A stretch of 29,428 nt of DNA. Origin: a virus. Positions 22,025 to 29,428 of the stretch are shown here, piece by piece. Position 1 is the stretch's first letter. The number at the start of each line of letters is the position of its first letter. The position numbers and the translations under genes were made by a program. The stretch lies in the IMG/VR virus record IMGVR_UViG_3300041964_000018, positions 1 to 29,428 of that record; one strand, written 5' to 3'. The notes under the pieces were generated by a model that ran no database searches, was not told the origin of the DNA, and saw only the letters and a list, made by a program, of their open reading frames with translations.

Positions 22025-24479
22025 ATGGCCATCACCAGCGAACAATTCGCTGACAGCGACACCGCGCTCATTGAGCAGCGTATCGCCGACACGATCAGTG
22101 CTGCAGTCTTTGCCGCTCAACGCAGGTCCCTGGTCGTCAACGCTGGTGGCATCTTCATGCCCGGCAAGTTCGCCGCTCGGCTGGAGGAGTACACCAACGG
22201 CGAGCAACCCGCCAAACGGAGCTCCGCAACTGGTGGGCGGGTGAGGCGGACGGCGGACCCAATGGCGACGGCCTCTTCCCGTTCACGAACGACCTTGGCG
22301 TCATCACCTACCTCCCGTCGCCGGCGAAGATCATCACTCAGGTGGCCAAGGGCGATCCGGGCGCCGACGCCGGGGTTCGATACAGGTTCTCCACGGCAAC
22401 CGCCGACGCCAACCCGGGGAACGGCTACCTCCGCCTGAACAACGCGAACCCGGCGCTGGCGACGCGCATCTATATCCATGACGCCGACGCAGACGGTCAG
22501 TCCTTCGGGGCCATCGTCGGACAGTGGATCCAGAACGGCACGCGGGGCGAGATCATCCTCCGCCAGCGCGGCAGCACCTTTTACCGTCAGTTCCGAGTGA
22601 CGGGCTTCGACCCGGCGCAACCCTTCTACCAAGAGATACACGTGGAGCACCGCGGCGGCGGGGGCGTGTTCGTCAATGACGCCGAGCTGCTGCTGTCGCT
22701 GCTAGAGCGCGGGCCGCAGGGCGACGTAGGTCCGGCGCCGGCGATTACGTTCGCGCCTACCGTCACGGGCGCCCGGGATCCTCCGCCAGCGTCGCGGTCG
22801 GCGGCACGGCCCAGGCACCCCAGCTCACTTTCACCATCCCAAGAGGTGACCCGGGCACCGGCGACATGCTGGCGGCCAACAATCTGAGCGACCTGGCGGA
22901 CAAGCCGGCGGGTCGCGCCAACCTTGGCGTCACCATCGCCGACATTGTGGGCCGGTCGTTCGTTGCGGCGCCCTATGGGACCGCTGCACGCTCAACGCTT
23001 CAGCGGCTCGGGGAGGAGATCAACGTCAGGGAGCTTTATGAGGGCGAGGCGAACCACGTCCCCGCCTTCAACCGGGCTATCGCGCTTCTGAACGCGAGCA
23101 CCGCCACGTCGCGCCCTCGGTCGTGATGCGAGGGGTGTTCGACATCAGCTCCGGGGCGCTGAACACGATCCTGAAGAACCGCACAGAGTTTCGGGGGGTC
23201 GGCGACGGGACCCTCCTCATCATGCCCAACACGGGCGAGTCGTTCCGCTTCGGACAGGAGGGCTCCCGATGGTGGACGGCGGGGCGGTGCGCGACTGCAC
23301 GGTCTACAGCCCTGTTCCTGACGTCACCCAGTGCGCCTTTCGGCTACGCAACATAGCTCGCGCCCGCTTCAGCAACTCCGGGTGGAGAACGTCGGCTCAG
23401 TCTCGATCATGGGTGGGATACCGACCGGCGTGTTCTGCCAGGACATCAAGTTCAGAGATGTGAACGGCTACGTCGCCAACCTGGGTCAGAACGCCTTTGA
23501 TCTCGGAGAATAAAACGGGTTTGCGCTTTCGCGGTCCCAGATGTTCGTTGCTGGGGTTCCGGCAATCCAGAGTGCAACGGAAAACCTAGCAACCGCATCC
23601 GGCACCCGGTTTGTCACAGCAGGCGCGTTCTCCGTCGACACAATCCGGCTGTCGGACGTGTTTCCCGAGCGGTTCGACGCCATGCTCTATCTGGTGGCCC
23701 AATCCGGTCAGTCATCAACAATATCAAGGTTGACGGTGCGACGGCGGACTATTGCAACAACTCCATCGTAGCCTATGCCAATAGCGGCGGCGTCATCACC
23801 ACGCTGCACATCGGTAATTCTACCTGACCGGCTGGGGCGGCAATGCAATCGCTCTGGGAGCGGACGGAACAGGGCAGGGCGCGCGCGTCATGGTCGAGGG
23901 GTGCGCTCTCTTCACAAACCTTGCGCGAAGGCTTCGTGATGAGCCCGCGGTGGAAGAACGTCCACCTGACCGGGTTGCAAGTCTACGAGAACGACCGCGC
24001 GGGCCAAGGCCATCCGAGCGTCCACTTTGAGCCGGGGTGCGCCGCCTTCAGCCTGAGGGATAGCCAAGTCGGGTTCACCGAGCCGCACTTCGGCTACTCC
24101 TTCCGGGGGGATCACGGCGTGCGTGTTGGCGCGGATTGCGACGACTACAGCATCCAGGGCGTCCAAGCGTCCGGGGCCGTTGCTGGATGGGACATCGCGG
24201 CCAACACGCCGGATCGAAGAAGCGGAGCATCAAGAACAACGAGGGCGAGCCGAACTACGCAGACAGCAAGCCCTTCACCGTCCCGCATCTGGCGTCCCGT
24301 GGGTCAACCACCACGCCGCACAGGGTCACGCTCATTATGGGGGGCGGCAACGTCAGCGCCATCACCCTCGACGGAGTGTCCCTAGGGCGGGTGACCGGCA
24401 ACTATCCGGTGGCCCCCGGGCAGGCCTTCGCCATCACCTACAGCACGGCCCCGACCATCGCCATGTTCGTCGACGCTAG
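22025..24479 (+). pseudogene. tail fibre / tailspike gene, multiply frameshifted
   Basis: A fibre of about 818 residues read across three frames. Order: AITSEQFADSDTALIEQRIA (22025 on), TELRNWWAGEADGGPNGDGL, a collagen-like GPQGDVGPAPAITF, then GDMLAANNLSDLADKPAGRA at 22863, which is a common fibre motif. A middle of probable beta-helix follows (CAFRLRNIARARFSN, VSIMGGIPTGVFCQDIKFRD, NNIKVDGATADYCNNSIVAY, LREGFVMSPRWKNVHLTGLQ). The end (MGGGNVSAITLDGVSLG, AITYSTAPTIAMFVD) is that of tailspikes. Breaks lie near 22204, 22773, 23107, 23265, 23380, 23705, 23819, 23926, 24210 and 24470, nearly all single lost bases, plus an in-frame TAA at 23511. Continuity of protein across breaks argues for sequence error over decay. 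The end is placed at TAG 24477-24479. Confidence 0.65.
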
Positions 24480-25193
24480 CCATCGCCTGCACGCCTTCGT
24501 AGGCGACAACTTCATCCCGCGTCGGGTACGGCGGCACGGCGCACCCTCGGCGGCGCAACCACTCAACCCCGTTCGGGTCAGCTCACCGTCCACCATGGGC
24601 TCCTCCAGGAAAGCATGGTCCGGGTCGGCGCCCACGCCACCCCCGCCCGCCAGGGCCATTGCAGGACGCGGTCGTGGATGCTGTCCAGGCGGGCAAGCCC
24701 GTCAGTGTGCGTCGGAGAAGGCCCGCTCGGATGAGTGGTGATGGTAGAAGCCCGAAGCGCGCCGGGCGGTCTGTACCTTCATGGGAACGCCCCCCCACGG
24801 ATCGGTCCTCGCCCGGAACGACTCCTCCAGAGGGCGCACCAGCTTGACCCTCCTCAACCTCAGGCCCCGCTTCGTGCAGGCCCCGGAGTACGGTCGCGAT
24901 GGGCTTGGGCGTCTAGCTGCACCGGGAAGCGGTCCGTCGATGCACCAGAACACCCACTCCGCGTCGTCGAAGCCCTGCAGCAGGGCCTCGGCAGTCTCGG
25001 ACATCGGACTGGGGCAGCGGACCAGATCGCAGTCGGGCCGGCGTTCGAAGTAGTCGTGGGCCTCTGAGGAGCCGCCATTCACGGGCACCCGGAAGCGAAC
25101 GGGCATCTCGGGCCAAAGCGAGCGGTACTGCTTGTGCACCAGCTCCCCAAGGGAAAGCTGGGGATCGTAGGTGAAGAGAATGCCCGGGATCAT
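24476..25193 (-). CDS. glycosyltransferase-like protein, frameshifted
   Basis: Minus strand. The start is MIPGILFTYDPQLSLGELVH and continues with RSLWPEMPVRFRVPVNGG and GFDDAEWVFWCIDDRFPVQL when one extra base near 24935 is removed. IDDR could be the DxD-type metal site of a GT-A glycosyltransferase. Two more mends (near 24915 and 24870) join IATVLRGLHEAG to RVKLVRPLEESFRARTDPWG and SGFYHHH. Further fragments, DSIHDRVLQWPWRA and PDHAFLEEPMVDGELTRTG, continue to a likely stop at 24476-24478. Mended length is about 239 residues. It begins on an ATGA overlap with the sulfotransferase stop, so the two form an operon. The glycosyltransferase call is from the WCIDDRFP motif only; a hypothetical protein is the fallback. 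Confidence 0.5.
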
Positions 25194-25815
25194 GCCGCCA
25201 GTCCTGAGGGGTACCGAAACCGATCATAGTCTGACGCGAACCGCTCTCGAACGGCGTCTTGCGCACGGGTGTTCAAGAGGGCCCTCGCTCGGTCACCCGT
25301 CGTCGCCGCTGAACGGTTCAAGTGGGGCAGAGGTCTGTGTGGCAAGCCCACAGCGGTGCTGAGCGCCTCGTAGTCCGCCTCTAGGCGCTCTTGCCGGAGC
25401 ACGTAATCTGGCTCGCGGATCATACCCCCAACCGTGAGGAAGTCCGAGGCCGTATAGGTCTGGGCAACACAGTCCAGGAAGGCGTCCAGCGCCCATCGGG
25501 CCGCTCTAGCGTCCATCCATGCGGCGTCGGTCGATACCAGCGATGGGGCGAGAAGAACATGGAGACAGCTCGGGCCAACGGGTCCCGCACCGTGATCGCC
25601 ACCTGATACTCACTGATGTCCACCACCTGAGCGTACTCAGCCAAAGTCGCGTGCTTATGCGGGCTGATACCGCGAAGCTCGAAACGGTTCACGCCGTCCT
25701 GATGGCCCGACACCATGAAGGCGTCGTCTGAGAACTCCACGAGCCTGCTCTGTAGCGAGTTCCCGCCCGTCTTTGGGACGTGAAGCAGGATAAGGCCGAA
25801 CCGGCTGAATATCAT
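25190..25815 (-). CDS. sulfotransferase family protein, one-base frameshift
   Basis: Minus strand, about 208 residues when mended. ILLHVPKTGGNSLQSRL (residues 9-25) is the 5'-phosphosulfate-binding loop of sulfotransferases that use PAPS. AITVRDPLARAVSMFFSPHR (73-92) is the 3'-phosphate-binding site with Arg77 and Ser85. The second half (DAFLDCVAQTYTASDFLTVG, then REPDYVLRQERLEADYEALS) lies in another frame because one base is missing near 25510-25530. ATG 25815 gives the standard distance to the loop. The product would sulfate a carbohydrate, probably a surface polysaccharide of the host or a glycan on the virion. It sits beside the fibre gene and before a glycosyltransferase-like gene, which supports that reading. 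Confidence 0.75.
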
Positions 25816-25899
25816 GGGTCTCTTTCGGGCCCACCATAAGCGGACCGAAGCGTGGCTGTCACCACCCTCCGGCCCTGACCACACGAGAGGATGTCTCGC
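25816..25899. promoter_or_regulatory. divergent spacer between the sulfotransferase operon and the lysis genes
   Basis: About 84 bases separate the minus-strand sulfotransferase start from the plus-strand small ORF at 25900. Promoters for both directions would have to lie here, since the flanking genes point away from each other. I cannot identify convincing -35 and -10 boxes in this GC-rich stretch. Confidence 0.3.
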
Positions 25900-25950
25900 A
25901 TGGCTAAGCAGAACCTAGGCCGTGCGCCTTACCGAACGGTGGAGGGCTGA
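25900..25950 (+). CDS. possible short leader ORF before the lysis cassette (16 aa)
   Basis: A 16-residue frame, MAKQNLGRAPYRTVEG, with a gagagga site about eight bases upstream. It ends three bases before the ATG of the first membrane protein and could couple translation into it. An in-frame ATG at 25891 would add three residues. It may also be the remnant of a longer gene cut short by an indel, given the state of this region. Confidence 0.3.
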   Translation: MAKQNLGRAPYRTVEG

Positions 25951-25952
25951 AC

Positions 25953-26465
25953 ATGCCGCATCCTCTCGCGGCCGAACTCGGCTGGCCGAGGGCCGGCGTT
26001 GCGCTGGGCCTTGGCCTGTGCATCGACCTCGCAACGCACCAGGCGGCACAGGCCGCGGTGCAGACCGGCGGCGTCATCACCGACATGCCGCCCGTCGCCG
26101 GGGCCCTGGGCGGCCTCGTGGGCGCGCTGGTGCACATTATGGCCGCGCTGCTCGTTTCCGCCCCTGGAAGGCCGCAGCCGCAACCTCGCCGTCACCCTGC
26201 TGGAGGGCCTGTGCGCGATCGTGGTGGGCTCCATCACGGCGGAGTACTTGGCCTATCCACTGCGGCCGCGCTGCCCTTCGTTCCGACCACAAGCACGCCG
26301 CTCGCGGGCTTCGGCATCGGCGTCTTCGCCTGGGCCATGGCTCCGGGCGTGATCGCCGGGATGCGCCCTCGCCGCCTCGCCCAAGCGGTTGCTCGCGCCG
26401 CCCTGGGCCGTCTGTCGACGTGGCTAAGCGAGCCTGGAGACGGCAATGAGGGGACATCGACCTAG
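25953..26465 (+). CDS. holin-like multi-span membrane protein, two compensating frameshifts
   Basis: About 170 residues when read across frames. Segments are GVALGLGLCIDLATHQAAQA, PVAGALGGLVGALVHIMAAL, then in the shifted frame NLAVTLLEGLCAIVVGSITA, and back in the first frame TPLAGFGIGVFAWAMAPGVI. Three to four hydrophobic spans and the position two genes before the muramidase suit a class I holin or a related phage holin family. An extra base near 26155 and a missing base near 26262 explain the switches. GGAGGG stands five bases before the ATG. The identity as holin is inferred from topology and context, not from a family motif. Confidence 0.55.
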   Translation: MPHPLAAELGWPRAGVALGLGLCIDLATHQAAQAAVQTGGVITDMPPVAGALGGLVGALVHIMAALLVSAPGRPQPQPRRHPAGGPVRDRGGLHHGGVLGLSTAAALPFVPTTSTPLAGFGIGVFAWAMAPGVIAGMRPRRLAQAVARAALGRLSTWLSEPGDGNEGTST

Positions 26466-26901
26466 CTGCAGTCGTCTGCTGCCTGCTCGCAGGCGTGCTC
26501 GTATTCCTCGCCGCGGAGATCGGGCGGGCGCGGCTCCGGGGCTACCTCAACACGCCATGGCTGGTCCGTTGGGGCCTCTACCTCCTGACGATCCTGTTCG
26601 CGTCGCGTGCCTGGCGCATCTGGACCGGCTACGGCGAGGCGGATGTAAGCGAGGTGCTGCTCTACTCCGGCCTGATCGCGTGCTTGGTGCTGATCGTCGG
26701 GCTCATGGTGCGCCGCGCCTGGAGCGAGAGGCTCGACCGTGCGCCTTTGGATGCCCTGCCCGTGATCAAGGAAGCGTGCGCGAGGCCGCGACGGAGGCCG
26801 TCCCTGGCTGGATGCAGGATCTGAACGCCAAGCCCGCCGACTACCAGAACGCAGGCGGTGACCAAGGCGTCGCCATGACGCCTCGCGAACGCAGGGCCTG
26901 A
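26446..26901 (+). CDS. second membrane protein of the lysis region, frameshifted
   Basis: About 150 residues when mended. After a start at 26446 an extra G in gggg shifts the frame; restored, it opens with DIDLAAVVCCLLAGVLVFLA as the first span. GLYLLTILFASRAWRIW and LLYSGLIACLVLIVGLMVRR form two more. A soluble tail follows, EAATEAVPGWMQDLNAKPAD to MTPRERRA, reached by a second shift near 26775. Three spans plus a charged tail suit a holin or an accessory lysis protein, perhaps the holin-antiholin partner of the preceding gene. It overlaps that gene by about 20 bases and ends 11 bases before the muramidase. Confidence 0.5.
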   Translation: MRGHRPSCSRLLPARRRARIPRRGDRAGAAPGLPQHAMAGPLGPLPPDDPVRVACLAHLDRLRRGGCKRGAALLRPDRVLGADRRAHGAPRLEREARPCAFGCPARDQGSVREAATEAVPGWMQDLNAKPADYQNAGGDQGVAMTPRERRA

Positions 26902-26912
26902 GGAGGACAGCC

Positions 26913-27494
26913 ATGAGCAAGCACCTGACCGACGCCGACGTGGAGCGCGCCGCGGCCCTCCTAGGTGTGACCCCGGCGCACATCCGCACCGTAGCGGCCG
27001 TGGAGAGCGCAGGGGAGGGCTTCGCCGACGACGGGCGGCCCATCGTGCGGTTTGAGCCCCATTGGTTTCAGCGGCTGACTGCCGGCCGCCACGACAAGAC
27101 GCATCCGCACCTGTCGCACGCCTACAGCCGCCGCCGGGCTTTCCGTCAGCCGGCGAACCAAGCCGAGCGCTGGAGCCTCCAGCTTGACCCCGCCTTCGCT
27201 CTGGACCGCGACGCGGCCATTCAGGCGACCTCCTGGGGCATGTTCCAGATGATGGGCTTCAACCATCGGCGCTGCGGGTTTCTGACGCCTCAGGCGTTCC
27301 TCAACGCGCACTGGCGGAGCGAGGGCGGACAGCTCGACGCGGCGGCGGCCTTCATCAAGAGCGCTGGCCTGGCTGACGAGCTACAGCGCGGAGATTGGGC
27401 CGGGTTCGCGCACGGTTATAACGGGTCGGATTCGCAATAACAGATAGATAAACGCTTGCGGCTTGCTTACGAGTCCTATAGTAAAGCTGCATGA
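26913..27494 (+). CDS. endolysin, N-acetylmuramidase family, C-terminus interrupted
   Basis: A muramidase of the DUF3380/N-acetylmuramidase type that cleaves the glycan backbone of peptidoglycan. Marks are VAAVESAGEGFADDGRPIVR (residues 27-46) with Glu31 as likely catalytic acid, RFEPHWF, and the substrate-groove block ATSWGMFQMMGFNHRRCGF. No signal peptide or cell-wall-binding domain is seen, so it would need the holin for release. The open frame stops at TAA 27438-27440, but after it the same frame runs on as QIDKRLRLAYESYSKAA to TGA 27494. That matches the usual C-terminal helix and overlaps the next ATG (ATGA). I take 27494 as the real end, so the interruption is probably an error or two compensating indels. 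Confidence 0.85.
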
Positions 27495-28298
27495 CCGACG
27501 AGTTTGATGCTTCGCGATACCGGCTTGGCGCGTTGTGCGCCGCCGGACACGAGCACGGCTCTACAAGTCGGAGCCTTCGGTATCTTAGTTCTCCCAACTG
27601 TGTGACATGCGCGATTGCTTACCGGCGACAGCGGGATGCGAGGGCCCGGGCGATCCGCCTTGAGCTTGCGGAGGCGTTGCCGGAAGGCATGAAGCGGTGT
27701 CCGGCCTGCACTGCTCTGATACCCTCAACCGACTGGCGGTGCCCGCCTTGCCGAACCGCATATCGCGCTGACTACAGGTGCGTCGGGTGCATGTGCTGGT
27801 GGCGGGCCAGGCGAGGGTCCGAGAGTCCAAGCGTCGACGTTGGGCCGAGACACTTCTAAGCGGCAGCCTGTCGAGCAGCAGGAAGCGCGGCATGGATCAC
27901 AGTCTCGGCCTCTCCGACATACGTGGCCTGTGGGATACGCAGGAGGGGCGCTGCTACTGGAGCGGCGTTGCGCTTGATCCCACCCAACCAAAGCGCCACC
28001 CCTCAGGCCGTCCCTGGACCGCCTTGATCCCGCTCAGGGCTATGTCCCCGGCAACGTGGTTCTTGCCAGCCTCTTTGTGAACTTCGGCCGCTCTACAGCC
28101 AGCGTGGACGCTACGGAGGCTGTGCTCGAAGCTCTCCGCTTGGCGCTGAACGATAAGAAGCTGCGACGGCTTACCGATCGTACTCGCGGGTGGCCTGAGG
28201 ATAGTCGGAACCGGCGCGATCTAACGGGCCACTCCGGTTCTCTGGCCGTTCCTGGCCTCCGTCTATCTTGGGGAAGGGACGGAGCGGGGAGAGGATAG
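27491..28298 (+). CDS. zinc-ribbon HNH endonuclease, two frameshifts
   Basis: A phage HNH nuclease, probably a homing endonuclease. The N-terminal part has RYRLGALCAAGHEHG and cysteine pairs CVTC, CPAC, CPPC and CVGC, forming two or more zinc ribbons. After a lost base near 27815 the next part is LSGSLSSSRKRGMDHSLGLS and GRCYWSGVALDP; after another near 28005 it reads PSLDRLDPAQGYVPGNVVLA followed by SLFVNFGRS. The last blocks are the HNH core, with Asp/Arg/Asp before GY..GNV. The reading frame ends at 28298, but the last 30 residues or so look random and the real stop may be earlier. Start ATG 27491 overlaps the endolysin's TGA. Confidence 0.7.
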
Positions 28299-28649
28299 CG
28301 GGAGGGGCCTACCGCCAGAACGCCGGAGCTTGATCCAGCGCTCTGGACGGCCCAGAGGCAGGCCTCCAGTCGATCTGGAATGAGCACGCTGCGAAGATGT
28401 CCGCGAAGAACCGCGCGCCTCGCACGGCGGATTTGCCTCTCGTCTAAGCCGTGCCCCCGGGGGCTGCGGATTGACCGCATCTGCGCCTCCTGGCGAGCCA
28501 GTAGCGGTCCAAAGCTGTCTTGGCGGCCCAAGTTCCGGAGGAGGCTCATGACGTCCATTATACCGGAAAGACGTTGAGTCTGCACGCGATTTCATGCTAG
28601 AGAGTAACGGGCGCGGCGCGTGGAATCTGCTCGGTAGGATCGACCCAAA
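28299..28649. other. stretch without a confident gene
   Basis: About 350 bases with only overlapping, mutually exclusive frames on both strands. On the plus strand a fragment at 28398-28448 (MSAKNRAPRTADLPLV) and one ending at 28577 look partly protein-like. On the minus strand the frame from 28585 starts with a plausible helix but becomes a shadow of the HNH gene. The local indel rate makes a broken small gene likely. I see no tRNA, terminator or repeat here. Confidence 0.3.
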
Positions 28650-28837
28650 ATGCGAGACAGACCGCCCACCAGCTTCTACCTGATGGCTCTGGGATGCATC
28701 TTCTCGGGGTCGGAGCTTATACGCTAAGTCGCGCAATCGGCGCAGAGCCAGGACACGCGGAGATCGTTGGCTTCTCCCTCGGATCCGGCGTTGCGCTTCT
28801 CTTTACGTCGTTCCTGCGATGGTCGGCAGGCAAGTAA
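28650..28837 (+). CDS. small two-span membrane protein, one-base frameshift
   Basis: A reconstructed 62-residue protein. It starts MRDRPPTSFYLMAL at 28650, then continues one frame over as MHLLGVGAYTLSRAIGAEPG and GFSLGSGVALLFTSFLRWSA to TAA at 28837. The junction needs one base restored near 28690. Two hydrophobic segments around a short polar loop make a compact membrane hairpin. It has no obvious ribosome-binding site. The call depends on the mend; unmended, no frame here exceeds 30 residues. Function is unknown. Confidence 0.4.
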
Positions 28838-28846
28838 CGCCCGCAG

Positions 28847-29068
28847 CTACCTCCCCAGCTTCAACACCGGCTTCACCTTCATGCTATCCGTAGGGTGACG
28901 CCAGGACGCCTTGTTCCCGCACTTCTGACAGGTGAAGCGGGTCCAGTCCGTCTCGAACACGAGGTCGGCGGGAGGCGCTCCAGCTCGCACCACGCGGCCT
29001 TCGCGGCAGGGCTCCGAACACCAGACGGTCAGATCCAGGTGGCGGGCCAGGGCTTCGGCGGCGGTCAT
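28847..29068 (-). CDS. small zinc-finger-like protein
   Basis: A 73-residue minus-strand protein. The N-terminus (AAEALARHLDLTVWCSEPCR) holds one CxxxC pair, and the C-terminal half has TRFTCQKCGNKASWRHPTD with a CxxC pair, together enough for a four-cysteine zinc site. Such small zinc proteins are common among phage early genes, but I know no function for this one. Its ATG overlaps the stop of a 20-residue ORF upstream (ATGA), so it belongs to a minus-strand operon entering from the right edge. Confidence 0.6.
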   Translation of the reverse strand: MTAAEALARHLDLTVWCSEPCREGRVVRAGAPPADLVFETDWTRFTCQKCGNKASWRHPTDSMKVKPVLKLGR

Positions 29069-29127
29069 GAAAGCCGAAGCTCAATTCCGCGTTTCGCTAG
29101 CCAGCCGATGAAAGCTCCGCGTTTCAT
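29065..29127 (-). CDS. possible 20-residue coupled ORF
   Basis: A minus-strand frame, MKRGAFIGWLAKRGIELRLS, with a ggctgggg sequence just before its ATG and an ATGA overlap with the zinc-finger-like gene. The MKR..FI.WL opening resembles the start of small phage proteins with an HicA-like N-terminus, but at 20 residues it is a truncated piece or a coupling peptide. An indel could have shortened it. Confidence 0.35.
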   Translation of the reverse strand: MKRGAFIGWLAKRGIELRLS

Positions 29128-29169
29128 CCCCAGCCGGGAGTAAGGCGCCGGGGCGGAGGGGGTCAACGG

Positions 29170-29347
29170 CTAGGTGTACGCCCCATCCAGGAGCTGTCGG
29201 AGGATGCGGCGCGCACCGTCGCCCTGAGCCTCGGGGTACAGGTCGGCTGGCTCCGATCCCTGAGCAGCTTCTGCTCGCCTGCCACCAGCTTCGGTCGCTG
29301 CCGGCGAGTACATCTCCAGCAGCATCTCTCGGATGTCGTCGGGCCAT
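29170..29347 (-). CDS. hypothetical small protein, probable indel at the start
   Basis: The protein-like frame reads PDDIREMLLEMYSPAATEAG, then GSEPADLYPEAQ and GARRILRQLLDGAYT to a TAG at 29170. It has helices at both ends. It lacks a good start in its own frame. One frame over stands ATG 29347 with aggaagggg directly before it, so one base is probably missing within the first few codons. The mended protein has about 59 residues. Upstream, a partial gene ends 16 bases before this ATG, consistent with an operon. No function is recognised. Confidence 0.45.
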
Positions 29348-29362
29348 CCCCTTCCTACCACG

Positions 29363-29428
29363 TCAGTAGACCGGGGAGGAGAGAGCGGCCTGCCGTTCGT
29401 CCTCAATGACCTTCAGGGCGCGCTGCAG
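29363..29428 (-). CDS. partial gene cut by the right edge
   Basis: The last 21 codons of a minus-strand gene enter from the edge: LQRALKVIEDERQAALSSPV and a final Tyr before the TGA at 29363-29365. The piece is a charged helix. It is too short to identify, but spacing to the next ribosome-binding site shows it is the upstream member of the right-hand minus-strand operon. Confidence 0.45.
   Translation of the reverse strand: MQRALKVIEDERQAALSSPVY

Noticed and set aside
22025-24479. Diversity-generating retroelement target as the cause of fibre variability
   Set aside because: No reverse transcriptase or template repeat is present in the window, and the changes are single-base indels, not adenine-directed substitutions.
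23511-27440. Reassigned or suppressed TAA (two in-frame TAA codons in otherwise continuous genes)
   Set aside because: TAA serves as the normal stop of clean genes here, for example portal (8296-8298), capsid and the gene ending at 10855. No suppressor tRNA is seen, and indels explain both cases better.
28040-28585. 181-residue minus-strand ORF
   Set aside because: More than half is antisense to the HNH core, and the rest is arginine- and serine-rich without a motif. Only a broken small gene near 28300-28600 remains possible.
1-29428. Integrase, attachment sites, CRISPR array or insertion sequence
   Set aside because: Looked for on both strands; no recombinase motif, regular spaced repeats or transposase-like frame was seen, so lysogeny cannot be claimed from this window.

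Overview
The window is a stretch of a tailed-phage (siphovirus) genome, or of a prophage, from a high-GC host. The GC-rich code, the many ATGA, GTGA and TTGA stop-start overlaps, and the HK97-type head genes combined with a gene-transfer-agent-like tail module suggest a phage of an alphaproteobacterium of the Caulobacter/Brevundimonas kind. That host guess is an inference from style, not from a marker gene. I see no integrase, tRNA, rRNA, CRISPR array or insertion sequence.

Layout. Positions 1-2560 hold a chain of very small, translationally coupled genes: a DUF3307 membrane protein, a lipoprotein, several unknowns, and one oppositely oriented ribbon-helix-helix-like gene beside an operator-like divergent spacer. 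Positions 2547-5002 hold a phage NusG paralogue, a structured non-coding spacer, a HEAGH-motif protein, an HNH nuclease, small coupled genes, and a G9 tract with palindromes that is a candidate packaging site. Positions 5003-13235 run terminase small and large subunits, portal, ClpP-like head protease, major capsid protein, head-tail connector and adaptor genes, tail terminator and major tail protein. Positions 13235-21955 hold a tail assembly chaperone with a likely -1 frameshift, a small membrane protein, tape measure, distal tail protein, hub-like protein, a DUF6950/NlpC-like cysteine protein and a large tail-tip protein ending in 65-residue tandem repeats. Positions 22025-24479 are a tail fibre/tailspike. 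A minus-strand pair, a sulfotransferase followed by a glycosyltransferase-like gene, converges on it (24476-25815). Positions 25953-27494 are the lysis cassette (two multi-membrane-span proteins and an N-acetylmuramidase), followed by a zinc-ribbon HNH nuclease and, at the right end, a minus-strand cluster of small genes.

Reading-frame quality is uneven. In the first 20 kb I infer only two single-base lesions (NusG and large terminase). From about 20.57 kb onward almost every gene is broken by one-base insertions or deletions, although the protein sequence continues intact in another frame. This looks like uncorrected sequencing or assembly error, less probably very recent decay, so genes are given at their reconstructed extents.

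How it may work together. The late operon contains at least three terminator-like hairpins, two of them in a perfect 38-bp repeat that also carries the ribosome-binding site of the next gene. A phage NusG paralogue is encoded just upstream. I infer a processive antitermination or attenuation scheme for late genes. The sulfotransferase/glycosyltransferase pair beside the fibre gene is a candidate surface- or virion-modification cassette.
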